Positions 34,119 to 43,608 of a DNA stretch of 64,000 nt are shown piece by piece (position 1 is the stretch's first letter; every line of letters begins with the position of its first letter). The notes below the pieces were generated by a model. That model searched no databases, was not told the origin of the DNA, and worked only from the letters and a program-made list of their open reading frames with translations. The stretch lies in NCBI GenBank assembly GCA_039033855.1, contig JBCCBV010000004.1, positions 114,214 to 178,213 of the forward strand, in the 5' to 3' direction. This stretch comes from JBCCBV01 sp039033855 (lineage in GTDB: Bacteria > Planctomycetota > Phycisphaerae > Phycisphaerales > Phycisphaeraceae). Made by a program: the position numbers and the translations under genes.

Positions 34119-35807
34119 ATGCCCGCCGCCGCCGCTGAATCCACCCGTCGCGCCGACACCTTTCTGGCCGAGGCCAAGCTGTTTCAACTCGGCGGGTTGC
34201 TGACCGAACAGCAGCACCCCAAGACGCTGGGGCTGGCCGAGGCGGCCGCAACCGACCTGGGCCAGGCCGTGGCCATGATCCACGCCGTCGACCAGGACCT
34301 GCCGGGCGTTATGGCCGACGCGGTGGCCCGCCCGCAGGCGGTAAAGATGGGCGAATCGATCCTGCGGTCGCTCCGGGCCGGGCGCAAAGTCTTTTTCACC
34401 GGCTGCGGCGCCACGGGCCGGCTGAGCCTGCTGCTGGAGTCGGCCTGGCGCAACGCGTGCGCGGCCGAGCCGGCGATGGCCGCCTATCAAGACCGAGTGT
34501 TTGGCGTGATGGCGGGCGGCGACTTTGCGCTCATCAAAAGCGTCGAGGGCTACGAAGACTACGCCGTGTTCGGCAAGCGCCAGATCGCCGACCTGGGCGT
34601 CGAGGCCGGCGACACGGTCGTGGCCATTACCGAAGGCGGCGAAACCACGTTCGTCATCGGCACGGCCCACCAGGCGGTCGACGTGGGCGCCGAGACCTTC
34701 TTCGTCTACAACAACCCCGACGACATGCTCCGCCCGGTGGCGCGCTCGGCGGCGATCCTCGACGACGACCGCGTCGCCAAGCTGAACCTGACCACCGGGT
34801 CGATGGCCGTGGCCGGCTCGACGCGGATGCAGGCGACGTCGATCCAGTTGGCGGTGGTCGGCGCGATCCTCGAGCGCAGCTGGGCCCTGCTCGCCGGGGG
34901 CGAGGCCGAGCCGATGTCGGCGTACGTCGAGCGGTTCGATCACTTGGTTGAGCAACTGGCCGATGCGCCGGCGCGGTCGGCGATGGTCGACCTGGCCGGA
35001 CGCGAGGCGGCGCTGTACCGGCCGGGCCGCGACGGCCGGGTGCTCTACCGGGCGCTGGGGCTGCTGCTGGACGTCATGACCGACACCACCGAGCGGTCGC
35101 CGACGTTTTCGCTCCCGGCGTTCCGCCGAAAAGGCGACACCGACGCGCCGCTGTCCTGGAGCTTCGTCAAAGACCCCACGCGCCCCACGCCCGACGCTTG
35201 GCGGGCCATGATGGGGCGTCCGGTGCGGGGAATCGACTGGACTTCGCAAGACTATGAGCGCATGGGCGCCCCGGAGGAGGTCGTCGCCCACCCGCCGAAG
35301 CTCGACCGCGCCACCATCGAACGCTTCGAGATCGGCCACGAGCCCGAAGACGGCCCGTTCGACCTGCGCGTCGCGCTCACCGGGGCCGCCTTGGGCGACG
35401 CCGCCGCCCAGCCCGGCGCCGACATGGTGCTCTGCACCGCCGGGTCCGAACCGTCCGGCGCCGACCCGGGTGCCATCGTCCACCGCCTGCCCGGCGTCGG
35501 CGTCGACGGCGCCCTGCGCTGGGGCGAACGGCTCCAGGCCAAGCTCGTCATGAACACCCTGTCGACCGTCAGCATGGCCGCCACCGGCCGGCTGGTCAGC
35601 AACTGGATGGTCCACGTCCGCTGCTCGAACAAAAAGCTCATCGACCGCGGCATCCGCCTGCTGCGCACGCAGATGGACATCGACTACGAAACCGCTTGCC
35701 GACGGCTGTTCGACACGATCGTCGAGCTGGAGCAAGGCCCGCCGAGCGCCTCGGCGCAGAGCCCGGTCGCGCTCACGCTCCAGCGACTCCAGGCCGAGCG
35801 CGGCTGA
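34119..35807 (+). CDS. MurQ/GKRP-like double-SIS protein (probable MurNAc-6-P etherase relative)
   Basis: The 562-residue protein begins with LTEQQHPKTLGL, matching the LTEQ-x-(5)-L start of MurQ, and has the sugar-phosphate SIS loop FTGCGATGRLS, GVMAGGDFALI then SVEGYEDYA, and the late MurQ block NTLSTVSMAATGRLVSN with SNKKLIDRGIRLL. MurQ is about 300 residues; here roughly 200 extra residues lie before the last block, as in glucokinase-regulatory-protein-like double-SIS proteins. In the usual MurQ E-containing position after GRLG the match is shifted (LLLESA), so etherase activity is uncertain. GGAG precedes the ATG. The neighbours suggest a role in MurNAc use. Confidence 0.82.
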   Translation: MPAAAAESTRRADTFLAEAKLFQLGGLLTEQQHPKTLGLAEAAATDLGQAVAMIHAVDQDLPGVMADAVARPQAVKMGESILRSLRAGRKVFFTGCGATGRLSLLLESAWRNACAAEPAMAAYQDRVFGVMAGGDFALIKSVEGYEDYAVFGKRQIADLGVEAGDTVVAITEGGETTFVIGTAHQAVDVGAETFFVYNNPDDMLRPVARSAAILDDDRVAKLNLTTGSMAVAGSTRMQATSIQLAVVGAILERSWALLAGGEAEPMSAYVERFDHLVEQLADAPARSAMVDLAGREAALYRPGRDGRVLYRALGLLLDVMTDTTERSPTFSLPAFRRKGDTDAPLSWSFVKDPTRPTPDAWRAMMGRPVRGIDWTSQDYERMGAPEEVVAHPPKLDRATIERFEIGHEPEDGPFDLRVALTGAALGDAAAQPGADMVLCTAGSEPSGADPGAIVHRLPGVGVDGALRWGERLQAKLVMNTLSTVSMAATGRLVSNWMVHVRCSNKKLIDRGIRLLRTQMDIDYETACRRLFDTIVELEQGPPSASAQSPVALTLQRLQAERG

Positions 35808-35888
35808 GACTGGGCTAAGCCGAGGCGCAGCTTCAACCGAAAACCCAGCCCGCCCGACAGCGCGACGTTATGTCGAGGCGTACGAACG

Positions 35889-37484
35889 TCAGCCGTCGGC
35901 TTGCGCGACCTCCGGCGTGTCGGCGGCCGGCTCTTCCGACGGGCCGACCTCCACGATGGCGCTCCGCTGACCAAACCGATCGACGGTAAACACCGCCACG
36001 CGGAGTTCGTCGGCGTCGAGGCCTTCGGGCGCCCGGGCCTGAACCACGTCGGACGACGCCGGGGCGATGGCGGTCGACCAGTCGTCGCCCGCACCAACCT
36101 GCACCACGCGCAGGGCGTCGTTTTCGCCCGCGGTGTCTTCTTCAAACAGCACCACCACTTCGCTGCCGTCGATCGCGCACGTGGCGCTCACCGGCGCAGC
36201 GGGGCCGGGGCCTTTCGACAGCCACGGGGTGGCGGGGATGAGCGCCGGCTGGGCGTAGACCCGGCGGAGCGCCTGGATCATGTCGGCGCCGCGCTCTTCC
36301 GCTTCGGGCATCAGCCACTTCATCGAAAAGTGGACGTGGCCGTCGCTCACGTCGGTGAGGTAGCGCGACCAGCGCACCTGATAGGCGAACTCGTTGGCGG
36401 GGTACGCCGCGGCGTTGGCGCCGAAGTGGCGATACGTCGCGATGCCCGGCCAGACGTGGCGCTTCCGCGGGTTGTTGTCGACCCACCAGCCCAAGAGCGC
36501 GGTAAAGCTCTGATCCGGACGGCTGATCGGCCAATAGAGCTGCGGGGTCAGGTAGTCGAGCCAGCCCTTGTGGAACCACAGCCGGGCGTCGGCGTAGAGC
36601 TTGTCGTACTGGTCAAACCCGACGATGAACTCGGGGTACCCCGGCCGGTAGATGCCGAACGGGCTGATGCCCACCAGCACGTGGGGCTTCTCGGCCTTGG
36701 TGCGCTTGTACATCTCTTGCACGAACGTGTCGACGTTGCTGCGGCGCCAGTCGTTGCGGGCGAGCTTGCCGCCGGCGTCGACGTAGGCCTGGTAGGACTT
36801 GTCGTCGGGGAACGGGACCTCGTTCCCGTCTTCGTCGTTGATGGGGTAGGGGTAGAAGTAGTCGTCGAGGTGGATGCCGTCGATGTCGTACCGGCGGACC
36901 ACGTCGAGCACCACGTTCAGGCTGTGTTCGATGACCTCGGGCTCGCCGGGGTCCATCCACTGGTGCGACCCGTACCGCCGAACCAGGTCCGGCCGGGTGA
37001 CGGCCAGGTGCGTTTCGGCCAAAGGCGAATCGCCCGACGGGTGCTCGGCCCGGTACGGGTTGAACCAGGCGTGCAGCTGCAAGCCGCGGGCGTGCGCTTC
37101 TTCCACCGCGAAGGCCAGCGGGTCCCAGTCTTCGTCCGGAGCCTTACCCGACGCGCCGGTCAGGAACTCGGACCAGGGCTCGAGTTCGGACTTGTAGAGC
37201 GCATCGCCAACGGGCCGGACCTGCAACACGACCGCGTTCAGGTTGAGCTCAACACACCGGTCGAAGATGGCCACAAGCTCCTGCTTGGCTTGGGCCGTCG
37301 GGATGCCGGACGCACTCGGCCAGTCGATGTTGGCGACGGTGGCGACCCAGGCGGCGCGGAACTCGCGTGGCGGCTCGGGCACGCCCGGGGCGTCGGCCAC
37401 CTTGGCAGGACCGCAGGCGGTCAGAGTTAACAAACACGCGGTCAAACAGGCCGCAAACGCGGCGCGGAACGGGCGATGGGTCAC
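35889..37484 (-). CDS. GHL10/DUF187-family glycosidase, lipoprotein (YngK-like)
   Basis: The 531-residue protein has a lipoprotein signal ending in LTLTAC and then a TIM-barrel glycosyl-hydrolase-like domain: REFRAAWVATVANIDWPS, LNAVVLQVRPVGDALY, LHAWFNPYRA, DIDGIHLDDYFYPYP and VGISPFGIYRPGYPE. These are the landmarks of GHL10 proteins such as YngK, some of which act on peptidoglycan glycans. The last 110 residues form a beta-sandwich-like tail. The start is a GTG at 37484 with GGAG eight bases upstream. It is the last gene of the predicted muropeptide operon. Confidence 0.88.
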   Translation of the reverse strand: MTHRPFRAAFAACLTACLLTLTACGPAKVADAPGVPEPPREFRAAWVATVANIDWPSASGIPTAQAKQELVAIFDRCVELNLNAVVLQVRPVGDALYKSELEPWSEFLTGASGKAPDEDWDPLAFAVEEAHARGLQLHAWFNPYRAEHPSGDSPLAETHLAVTRPDLVRRYGSHQWMDPGEPEVIEHSLNVVLDVVRRYDIDGIHLDDYFYPYPINDEDGNEVPFPDDKSYQAYVDAGGKLARNDWRRSNVDTFVQEMYKRTKAEKPHVLVGISPFGIYRPGYPEFIVGFDQYDKLYADARLWFHKGWLDYLTPQLYWPISRPDQSFTALLGWWVDNNPRKRHVWPGIATYRHFGANAAAYPANEFAYQVRWSRYLTDVSDGHVHFSMKWLMPEAEERGADMIQALRRVYAQPALIPATPWLSKGPGPAAPVSATCAIDGSEVVVLFEEDTAGENDALRVVQVGAGDDWSTAIAPASSDVVQARAPEGLDADELRVAVFTVDRFGQRSAIVEVGPSEEPAADTPEVAQADG

Positions 37485-37525
37485 GGGAGAGTCTCCAAAT
37501 CGAGGGACGGGTCGAGCGGTGCGGG

Positions 37526-38446
37526 TCAGGGCGCGGTGGGCGCCGGGGGAGTCGATGCGTAGTCGAGCGTGGCGTCGAATGCCGGGCCGTAGCGGGTCCA
37601 GAGCTCGGCCTCGCCCCGGGGGGTGTCGTTGAGCGACGGGAGTTCGAGGGTCACGACCACGGCGCCACGGACCTCGCCCGCCCACGAACCCAACGAACCG
37701 GGCCGTGCGCCGAGCTTCTTCACCGGCAGGTCAACGACCTTGGCGATGCGCTCGGCCAGCACGACCGAGCCGGGGCCGTCGTGATCGACACACACCAGCG
37801 GCTGGTGGATCGTCAAGATGACGCCGGGGTTCAGCGATTCGATCAGTTTGTGCAGGGCCCGGGATTCGGGCTGCGACAGCGGCTCGGTGCCGTAACGCTC
37901 GCGGGCGCGGAAGTTCTCAGCGGGGAAGTTTCGGTTCAGGTCGACGCCGTTGACGTTGCCGCGTTTACCCAGCAGCAGCCCATCGGGGTTGGCGAAAGGC
38001 ACGGCCACAATCGTGGGCAGGCCAGGCGGGGGCGACGCCGACGCGAAGCGCTCGAGCCAGTACTGCGTCAGGCGGGCCGAGTCGGGTTCGCTGCCGTGGA
38101 TCCCGCCGACGATGAGCAGCGGGGCCAGGTTGGGGTCGCCCTCGAACCGGTAGGCGTGGATGGGCAGGCCGCGGACGGATTCGCCGATGGTACTGCGCTG
38201 GCCGTGCTCGATCGAGATCACCGGAATGTCGTCGTAGACCGTGGAGGCGTCGACGTCGTCCGAAGGCGCTTCGCCGGCTTGCGTGGCAGGCGTCAATGGA
38301 TCGGGGCGCTCGGCGTGACCGTGCGGGTCGGCGTCGGGTTGCGTGGCGGGTGCGTCGTCGGACATCGGTTCGGGCGATTGGCAGCCTTGGGCGAAACCAA
38401 TGGTCAGGCCCAGGGCGGCGAGCAGGGGGAAGGGTGGCTTATTCAT
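37526..38446 (-). CDS. M14 zinc carboxypeptidase, MpaA-like lipoprotein
   Basis: The 306-residue protein has a signal ending in FAQGC (an acceptable though not ideal lipobox), an acidic linker, then an M14 domain: zinc ligands in GGIHGSEPDS, substrate binding NGVDLNRNFPA, the third ligand in TIHQPL and the catalytic Glu in VTLELPS. Its closest functional model is MpaA, which removes diaminopimelate from murein tripeptide. In enterobacteria MpaA is cytoplasmic; here it appears membrane-anchored outside the cytoplasm. It overlaps the LD-carboxypeptidase gene by 8 bp. Confidence 0.82.
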   Translation of the reverse strand: MNKPPFPLLAALGLTIGFAQGCQSPEPMSDDAPATQPDADPHGHAERPDPLTPATQAGEAPSDDVDASTVYDDIPVISIEHGQRSTIGESVRGLPIHAYRFEGDPNLAPLLIVGGIHGSEPDSARLTQYWLERFASASPPPGLPTIVAVPFANPDGLLLGKRGNVNGVDLNRNFPAENFRARERYGTEPLSQPESRALHKLIESLNPGVILTIHQPLVCVDHDGPGSVVLAERIAKVVDLPVKKLGARPGSLGSWAGEVRGAVVVTLELPSLNDTPRGEAELWTRYGPAFDATLDYASTPPAPTAP

Positions 38447-39557
38447 GGGGCGGATCAGATGCGCGGGGCGCGGTGGGGCTTTCGAGCAACTGGAGCGTCG
38501 GCGGGTCGGCGTCGGCGTCGAGCCGGGCCGGTACGCCCAGGGGCAGGGTCAGGTTCGTCTTCACGTGGCCGGCGGGGAAGTTGGCGATCACCGGCTTACC
38601 CAGGTCGGCGAAATACTGCTCGAAGAGCTCGTCGAGGGTAAAGCTCTCTTTGCCCTCTTCCGGCTCGCAGTCAGTGAACTGGCCGAGCACCACCGCGGCG
38701 CAGTCGTCGAACTTGCCGGCGTCGCGCAGCTGCGCGAAGTAACGGTCGATGCGGTACGGCGCCTCGTCGATGTCTTCCAAAAACAAGACCTTCCCCTTGG
38801 TGTCGACCTCATACGGCGTGCCCAGGGTCGAGGCGATGAGCGTGAGGTTGCCGCCGATAAGCGGGCCCGACGCGTCGCCGGGCGAGACGGTGCGGACGGG
38901 GTAGGCCTCAAGTGGCGCGTACACCAGCACGGGGGCAGTCACGCCTTCATTCTGCCGCAAGTCATTCTCGATAAAGGTCCAGAAGTACTGCTCGGCGTCG
39001 GGCTGCATGCCATCGTCGCCGCCCAGGCCCCACTGCGGGTTGGGGCTGTGGAAGGTGACCCACTTGGCCTTCTTGTGAAGGGCCAGGTGCAGCGCGGTGA
39101 TGTCGCTGAACCCGATGACCACCTTGGGGTGGTCCTTGAAGGCATCGAAGTCCAGCCGGTGCAGCAACCGGGTGACGCCGAACCCGCCGGTGACCGGGAA
39201 CACGGCATCGACGGCGGGGTCGGCGAGCGCGGCCTGGAGTTCTTCGGCCCGGCGCTCGTCGGTCCCGGCCAGGTAGCCGAACCGCCGGCCCAGGTCGTCG
39301 GCGAAGACCACCTTGTAGCCGCGCTCTTCGAGCCGCTGCTTGGCGATGGCGACGTGGTTCATGCGCACCGCGGCGGCGGGAGCAACGAAAGCAATGGTGT
39401 CGCCGGGTCGAAGCTTAGTGGGCTTGTGATAGCCGGCGTCGGTCACGCGGGGGTCCTTGGCGCAGCCGGCGAGGGTGGCCGTACAAGCCAGCAGCAGTGC
39501 GGCGCACGCGGCGGCGCTGCGGGCGCGGGGCGTTCGGCGGCGACGTAACGGGTTCAT
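38439..39557 (-). CDS. LD-carboxypeptidase (S66 family), lipoprotein
   Basis: The 372-residue protein has a lipobox LAGC after an Arg-rich start, then the S66 fold: GDTIAFVAPAAAVRM, AVFPVTGGFGVTRLL, the nucleophile Ser in VVIGFSDITALHLAL, GGNLTLIASTLGTPYE, FLEDIDEAPYRIDR and the His of FPAGHVKTNLTLPLG. S66 enzymes remove the terminal D-Ala from murein tetrapeptides (LdcA) or cleave related conjugates (MccF). In this operon the murein role is more likely. The ATG overlaps the amidase stop as ATGA. Confidence 0.88.
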   Translation of the reverse strand: MNPLRRRRTPRARSAAACAALLLACTATLAGCAKDPRVTDAGYHKPTKLRPGDTIAFVAPAAAVRMNHVAIAKQRLEERGYKVVFADDLGRRFGYLAGTDERRAEELQAALADPAVDAVFPVTGGFGVTRLLHRLDFDAFKDHPKVVIGFSDITALHLALHKKAKWVTFHSPNPQWGLGGDDGMQPDAEQYFWTFIENDLRQNEGVTAPVLVYAPLEAYPVRTVSPGDASGPLIGGNLTLIASTLGTPYEVDTKGKVLFLEDIDEAPYRIDRYFAQLRDAGKFDDCAAVVLGQFTDCEPEEGKESFTLDELFEQYFADLGKPVIANFPAGHVKTNLTLPLGVPARLDADADPPTLQLLESPTAPRASDPPHE

Positions 39558-40585
39558 CGGCCGAGCTCGCGCTTGGCGCCTTGGAGCACGCGCTCCCAGT
39601 CGAAGGCCGGGCCGGGGTCGATCTTGCCGGTAGTCAGGTGGTAGTGGCCGATCAGGCCTTTGTGGGCGGCGAACTCTTCGTTGGTGAGCACGTCGTTGCG
39701 CACCGCGCCCTGGGCGTTGCGCGGGGCGTCGAGCGCGATCTGCGGCAGCACCTCGGACAGCGCCGCGGTCAGCTTGATGAGCGCGTCGTACTGGGCGTCG
39801 GTCAGGTCGTATTGCGTGAGCGTCCGGCCGTGGATTTCGCCGACAACGGGCTCGTTGGAAGCGGGCCGGAGCGTGGCGTCGGGGTCGAGGTTGCCCAGGC
39901 GGTCTTCGGGGATGCGGATGCGCACCTCGCCGTTGTCGTCGCGCGGGTACCAGCGGTCGAACACCGGGTCTTGCGGGTCGTCGTACGCGCCGATCTGGGC
40001 GATCTCGATCCCTACCGACCGGCTGTTGGCCTGGCCGGCGTGCCAGGCGCGTTCTTTGAGGTCGAGCGTCTGGTACAGCGTGCCGTCGGCGTCGAGCATG
40101 AAGTGGACGCTCAGGTGGCGGTGGTCGTGCAAGACCTCGAAGCAGAATTTGCTGGAGCCGCAGACGTCGTAGTGGATGACGAACTGGTCAACCAGTTCTT
40201 GAACCTCTTGGAGGGTCCATCCGCCGCCGCGGACGCGCTCGAACTGTTCGGGCGACAGGTCGGGGACGCCGTTGTGGAACCGATTGAACCGCCCGTTGTA
40301 GCGGTTGGGCGAGACGTTGTCGGCCAGCTGGTCGGGGCCGGATTCTTCCCACGGCTTGAAGCGGGCCTCGACGCGGTAGGCGTCGTACCCGCCGGGGTCG
40401 GTCCACAGGACAACGGGCGTGCCGATGCGGAACAGCCGGCCGGCGACCATGATCTCGTCGCCGTGGCGCTCGAGCTCGGTCCCCGGGCGCACCGCGCAGC
40501 CGGCGGCGAAGAACGTCGGGGCCAGCATCGCGGCGCACAAAATCGTGGCCAGGGCGCGGCGCAACAAGGGGTTCACACGGTGCAT
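39554..40585 (-). CDS. N-acetylmuramoyl-L-alanine amidase (Amidase_2), lipoprotein
   Basis: The 343-residue protein has a signal ending in the lipobox AAGC and an Amidase_2 domain. The zinc ligands are the His in QFVIHYDVCG and the His/Asp of GHYHLTTGKIDPGPAFDW; HRHLSVHFMLDADG and RAWHAGQANSRSVGIEIAQ are also typical of AmpD/AmiD proteins. AmiD, an outer-membrane lipoprotein, is the closest functional parallel. It would separate stem peptides from MurNAc. The ATG overlaps the stop of the upstream C39-like gene (ATGA at 40585). Confidence 0.88.
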   Translation of the reverse strand: MHRVNPLLRRALATILCAAMLAPTFFAAGCAVRPGTELERHGDEIMVAGRLFRIGTPVVLWTDPGGYDAYRVEARFKPWEESGPDQLADNVSPNRYNGRFNRFHNGVPDLSPEQFERVRGGGWTLQEVQELVDQFVIHYDVCGSSKFCFEVLHDHRHLSVHFMLDADGTLYQTLDLKERAWHAGQANSRSVGIEIAQIGAYDDPQDPVFDRWYPRDDNGEVRIRIPEDRLGNLDPDATLRPASNEPVVGEIHGRTLTQYDLTDAQYDALIKLTAALSEVLPQIALDAPRNAQGAVRNDVLTNEEFAAHKGLIGHYHLTTGKIDPGPAFDWERVLQGAKRELGR

Positions 40586-41871
40586 CAAGAGCCCCCGGGG
40601 GTGTTGGGTCGGGTGATGAGGTACGCCACCCCGCCGTTGGCGAGCCAGGCGCGGGCAAGTTCTTGCTTTTGGTAGACCACGCCGTCGCCCCGGTCGGCGC
40701 TGGCGGGGTCGTTGACGATGGCGTGGCCGTCGGCGGTCAGCCCGCGGATCAGGATCAGGTGGCCGGCGGTCTGCTTCATGACGTTCGAGGGGAACTCGCC
40801 CGGCCCGAAGGCGATCGAGGCGATCACCGGCTGGCCCGCGGCGATGCAGGCCTCGAGCTGGCGCCAGTCGCGAATGCGCACCAGCTCGGCCTCGAGCCCG
40901 TGGGTGCTGGCCCAGGCCACCGCCCGGCCCCAGTTGCCGAAGATGCCCGCGCGGTCGTCGAAGATGCCCATCGCGTGGTCGCCCGTCGGCAGGTCGACGC
41001 CCTGGTAGTCCATCGCCATCGACACCGACGTGGGCGAGCACGTCCGGCCGCGGATCGCCGGGGCGTTGTCCTGCTGGGTACGGAAATCGACCGGCAGGTC
41101 GCGGGCCCAGGCGGGCTCGGCCCTGGGGGATTCGTCGATGCGAACGATGGGCGTGGGCGGCGCCGAGAGCTGCGCACTCGAAGGCTCGCCCGGGCCCGAG
41201 GCCACCACCACCAGCTTGCGCAGCGTCGCGGAGACGTTGGGGTCTGGGGCGAACGATTCGAGCCTTGCCCGCACCTGGAACGCCGAGGCGGGGGCGGACA
41301 GCTTGAGCACGTCGATCAGCACGCGCCCGGCGTCGAACCGCGTCGGCCCGCCGGGCGAGGTGCGCCCCCACACGCCGATGTCGAGCCAGGGCGACCAGGC
41401 GCCTTCGCCGGGGTCTGGCTCGGCGTCGTTAGACGCCATGAGAACGCGCACCTCGAACGACACGCCGGCGTCGGGCGGGCAAGTCAGGTTCCAGCTGGGC
41501 AGCAACTCGGTAATCGGGTGGTCGGGCTCGACCACCGGGCCGGTCCACACGCCGCGCCAGGGGTAGCCGCGGTCGGCGTCGGGCGCGAGGCGCAGGCCCG
41601 TGTCTGCGACCCGCACGTTGGCCGACTCGCCCTGCGACCAGTTCTTGGCGGAAGCGTTTGTCGTGGCGTCGGCGGACGACCACGCGTAGCGGGTGTCGAC
41701 CCGGCCGAGCGGGTTGCGCAGCCAGTCGGTTTGTACCGCGGCGTCGCCGTCGGCGTCTGCACCAAGCGAAGGCCCGGCGTCGGCCGAGCAGGCCATTACG
41801 CCGAGCACGCCCACGGCCGCCACCAGCGCCAGCACGCCGTCGATCCTCGCCATGCCCGTGGTCATCATCAT
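40585..41871 (-). CDS. C39-like cysteine peptidase, lipoprotein
   Basis: The 428-residue protein has a signal ending in VMAC (Cys28), a central beta-rich region without family match, and a C-terminal papain-like peptidase C39_2 domain with the nucleophile in GRTCSPTSVSMAMDY, the His in AGHLILIRG and the Asp in VNDPAS. Such domains cleave peptides and, in other bacteria, occur next to cell-wall enzymes. GGAGG lies nine bases before the first of three consecutive ATG codons, so I start at 41871. It is the first hydrolase after the ABC permeases. Confidence 0.82.
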   Translation of the reverse strand: MMMTTGMARIDGVLALVAAVGVLGVMACSADAGPSLGADADGDAAVQTDWLRNPLGRVDTRYAWSSADATTNASAKNWSQGESANVRVADTGLRLAPDADRGYPWRGVWTGPVVEPDHPITELLPSWNLTCPPDAGVSFEVRVLMASNDAEPDPGEGAWSPWLDIGVWGRTSPGGPTRFDAGRVLIDVLKLSAPASAFQVRARLESFAPDPNVSATLRKLVVVASGPGEPSSAQLSAPPTPIVRIDESPRAEPAWARDLPVDFRTQQDNAPAIRGRTCSPTSVSMAMDYQGVDLPTGDHAMGIFDDRAGIFGNWGRAVAWASTHGLEAELVRIRDWRQLEACIAAGQPVIASIAFGPGEFPSNVMKQTAGHLILIRGLTADGHAIVNDPASADRGDGVVYQKQELARAWLANGGVAYLITRPNTPGGS

Positions 41872-41920
41872 GCGTGCAAACCTCCAAAAACTTTGAGAGG
41901 GATTTCCAAGGCAGTTGCGA

Positions 41921-42742
41921 TCAGCCCTTGACCGCGCCCGACAGCAGGCCGGACTTGAGGAACCGCTGGGCCGCCACGTAAAACAGCACCACCGGGGCCA
42001 CGGCCAGCACCGCGCCGGCATAAGCGTACCGCTGGTTGGTCGCGAAGACCCCCAGCAGCTGGTTCAGGGCCACCGGCAGGGTGAACTGGTCGGCGCTCTG
42101 GAGCACCACCAACGGCCAGAGCAGGTTCGACCACGCGCCGATAAACGAGAACACCGCCAACGTCGCCAGCGTCGGGCCGGACAGCGGCAGCATGACGTGG
42201 CGCCAGGTCTGCAGGGCGTTGGCGCCGTCGATCCGGGCGGCCTCTTCCAGGTCGGGGGGGATGGCGATCATCGCCTGTCGGCAGAGGTAGATGCCCAGCG
42301 CCGTCACCGAAAACGGCAGCACCACCGCCGCCAGGGTGTCGAACAGCCCCATGCCCACCACGGTCTGAAACAGCGGCACCAGGATGACCTGCTCGGGCAC
42401 CATGATGGTCGAGAGGATCAGCACGAACGCCAGCCCGCGCCCGCGGAACCGCATCCGGGCCAGCGGGTACGCGGCCAGCGACGCCAGCAACACGTTGAGC
42501 GCGGTCTGCACGGCCGTCACGCCAATGGAGTTGAGCAAGGCCCGCAGCAGCCCCCCTTCTTCCCAGGCGCCCACGAAGTTCTGCGTGGTCATCTGGTCGG
42601 GCTTGGGCAGGCTCGACAACGGCACGGTGGCGTCGGACACGGCAATGCCCACCAGCCAGATCGCCGGGCCAATGGACAACAGCACCAGCGCGAGCGCGCC
42701 GAGATACATCACCAAGCTGAGCAGCGCGGGCCGCCGGTTCAT
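41921..42742 (-). CDS. carbohydrate ABC transporter permease (MalG-like)
   Basis: The 273-residue protein has about six membrane helices and the EAA loop EAARIDGANALQTWRHVMLP that contacts the ATPase. It is a CUT1-type sugar importer subunit. The ATG overlaps the stop of the partner permease (ATGA at 42739-42742). No ATPase gene is in the cluster, so a shared MsmK-like ATPase is expected from elsewhere. Substrate is inferred only from the downstream cell-wall hydrolases. Confidence 0.92.
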   Translation of the reverse strand: MNRRPALLSLVMYLGALALVLLSIGPAIWLVGIAVSDATVPLSSLPKPDQMTTQNFVGAWEEGGLLRALLNSIGVTAVQTALNVLLASLAAYPLARMRFRGRGLAFVLILSTIMVPEQVILVPLFQTVVGMGLFDTLAAVVLPFSVTALGIYLCRQAMIAIPPDLEEAARIDGANALQTWRHVMLPLSGPTLATLAVFSFIGAWSNLLWPLVVLQSADQFTLPVALNQLLGVFATNQRYAYAGAVLAVAPVVLFYVAAQRFLKSGLLSGAVKG

Positions 42743-43608
42743 CGGCCGTCTCCCGACAGGCGGAGCTGGACCAGACTGAACGCCAGCACCACGACAAACA
42801 GCAGGACGCCCATCGCGCAGGCCAGGCCGAACTCGCCACGCTCGAACGCCGTGTCAAAGATCAACGGCACCGCGGTCTGGTGCGACACCGGCACGCCCTT
42901 GAGCGTCACGTACAACTCCTCAAAAACCTTGAGCGCCGAAACCGAAGACACCAGCGCCACCAGCACCAGCATGGGTTTGACGCCGGGCAGCACGATGTGG
43001 CGGAACACCGCCAGGCGCCCGGCGCCGTCGATCGACGCGGCCTCTTCCAACTCTTTGGGGATGGCCATGAGCCCCGCCAGAAAGATCATCATGTAGTAGC
43101 CGAAGCCCTTCCACGTGGTCACCAGCATGGCGCTCATCAGCGTGTAGGGCCGCTCGGTCAGCCAGTAGATCGGGCCGATGGAGAACAGCTCTTCCAGCAC
43201 GGCGTTGAGCAGGCCCGAGTCTTCGTTGAGCAGCAGCCGCCAGGCGATGGCCGCCACGATGGTCGGCGTCACCACCGGAAAAAACAGCCAGACCCGCAGG
43301 CCCCAGGCGAACCGCAGGCCGGCGTGCACCAGCATCGCGGCGCCCAGGCTCAACCCAATCACCACCGGCGTCACCAGCAGATACAGAAAGCTGTTGCCCA
43401 CGCACAGCCAGAACGTGCGGTCGGCCATGAGCCGTCGGTAGTTGTCCAGCCCGATGGGCTCGCCGGGGTCGAAGGCGCTGGCGCTGGTGAAACTGGCGCG
43501 GATCACCTGCACCATCGACGCCAAAATGAACACCACCAGCACCGCGGCGCCGGGCGCCAGGAACAGGTACGGCGTCCAGGCGCGGTACGGCCGGAGCTTG
43601 CCCGTCAC
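42739..43608 (-). CDS. carbohydrate ABC transporter permease (MalF-like)
   Basis: The 289-residue protein has six predicted helices (first PYLFLAPGAAVLVVFILAS) and the EAA loop EEAASIDGAGRLAVFRHIVLPG. I start at the GTG at 43608, which overlaps the stop of the binding-protein gene as GTGA; the frame is open to 43650 but the extra residues come from a repeat element. CUT1 importer subunit paired with the next gene. Confidence 0.9.
   Translation of the reverse strand: MTGKLRPYRAWTPYLFLAPGAAVLVVFILASMVQVIRASFTSASAFDPGEPIGLDNYRRLMADRTFWLCVGNSFLYLLVTPVVIGLSLGAAMLVHAGLRFAWGLRVWLFFPVVTPTIVAAIAWRLLLNEDSGLLNAVLEELFSIGPIYWLTERPYTLMSAMLVTTWKGFGYYMMIFLAGLMAIPKELEEAASIDGAGRLAVFRHIVLPGVKPMLVLVALVSSVSALKVFEELYVTLKGVPVSHQTAVPLIFDTAFERGEFGLACAMGVLLFVVVLAFSLVQLRLSGDGR

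Noticed and set aside
34023..35735. 570-residue minus-strand frame over the MurQ-like gene
   Set aside because: Shadow frame rich in Arg/Gly/His. The plus-strand product has recognisable MurQ landmarks.
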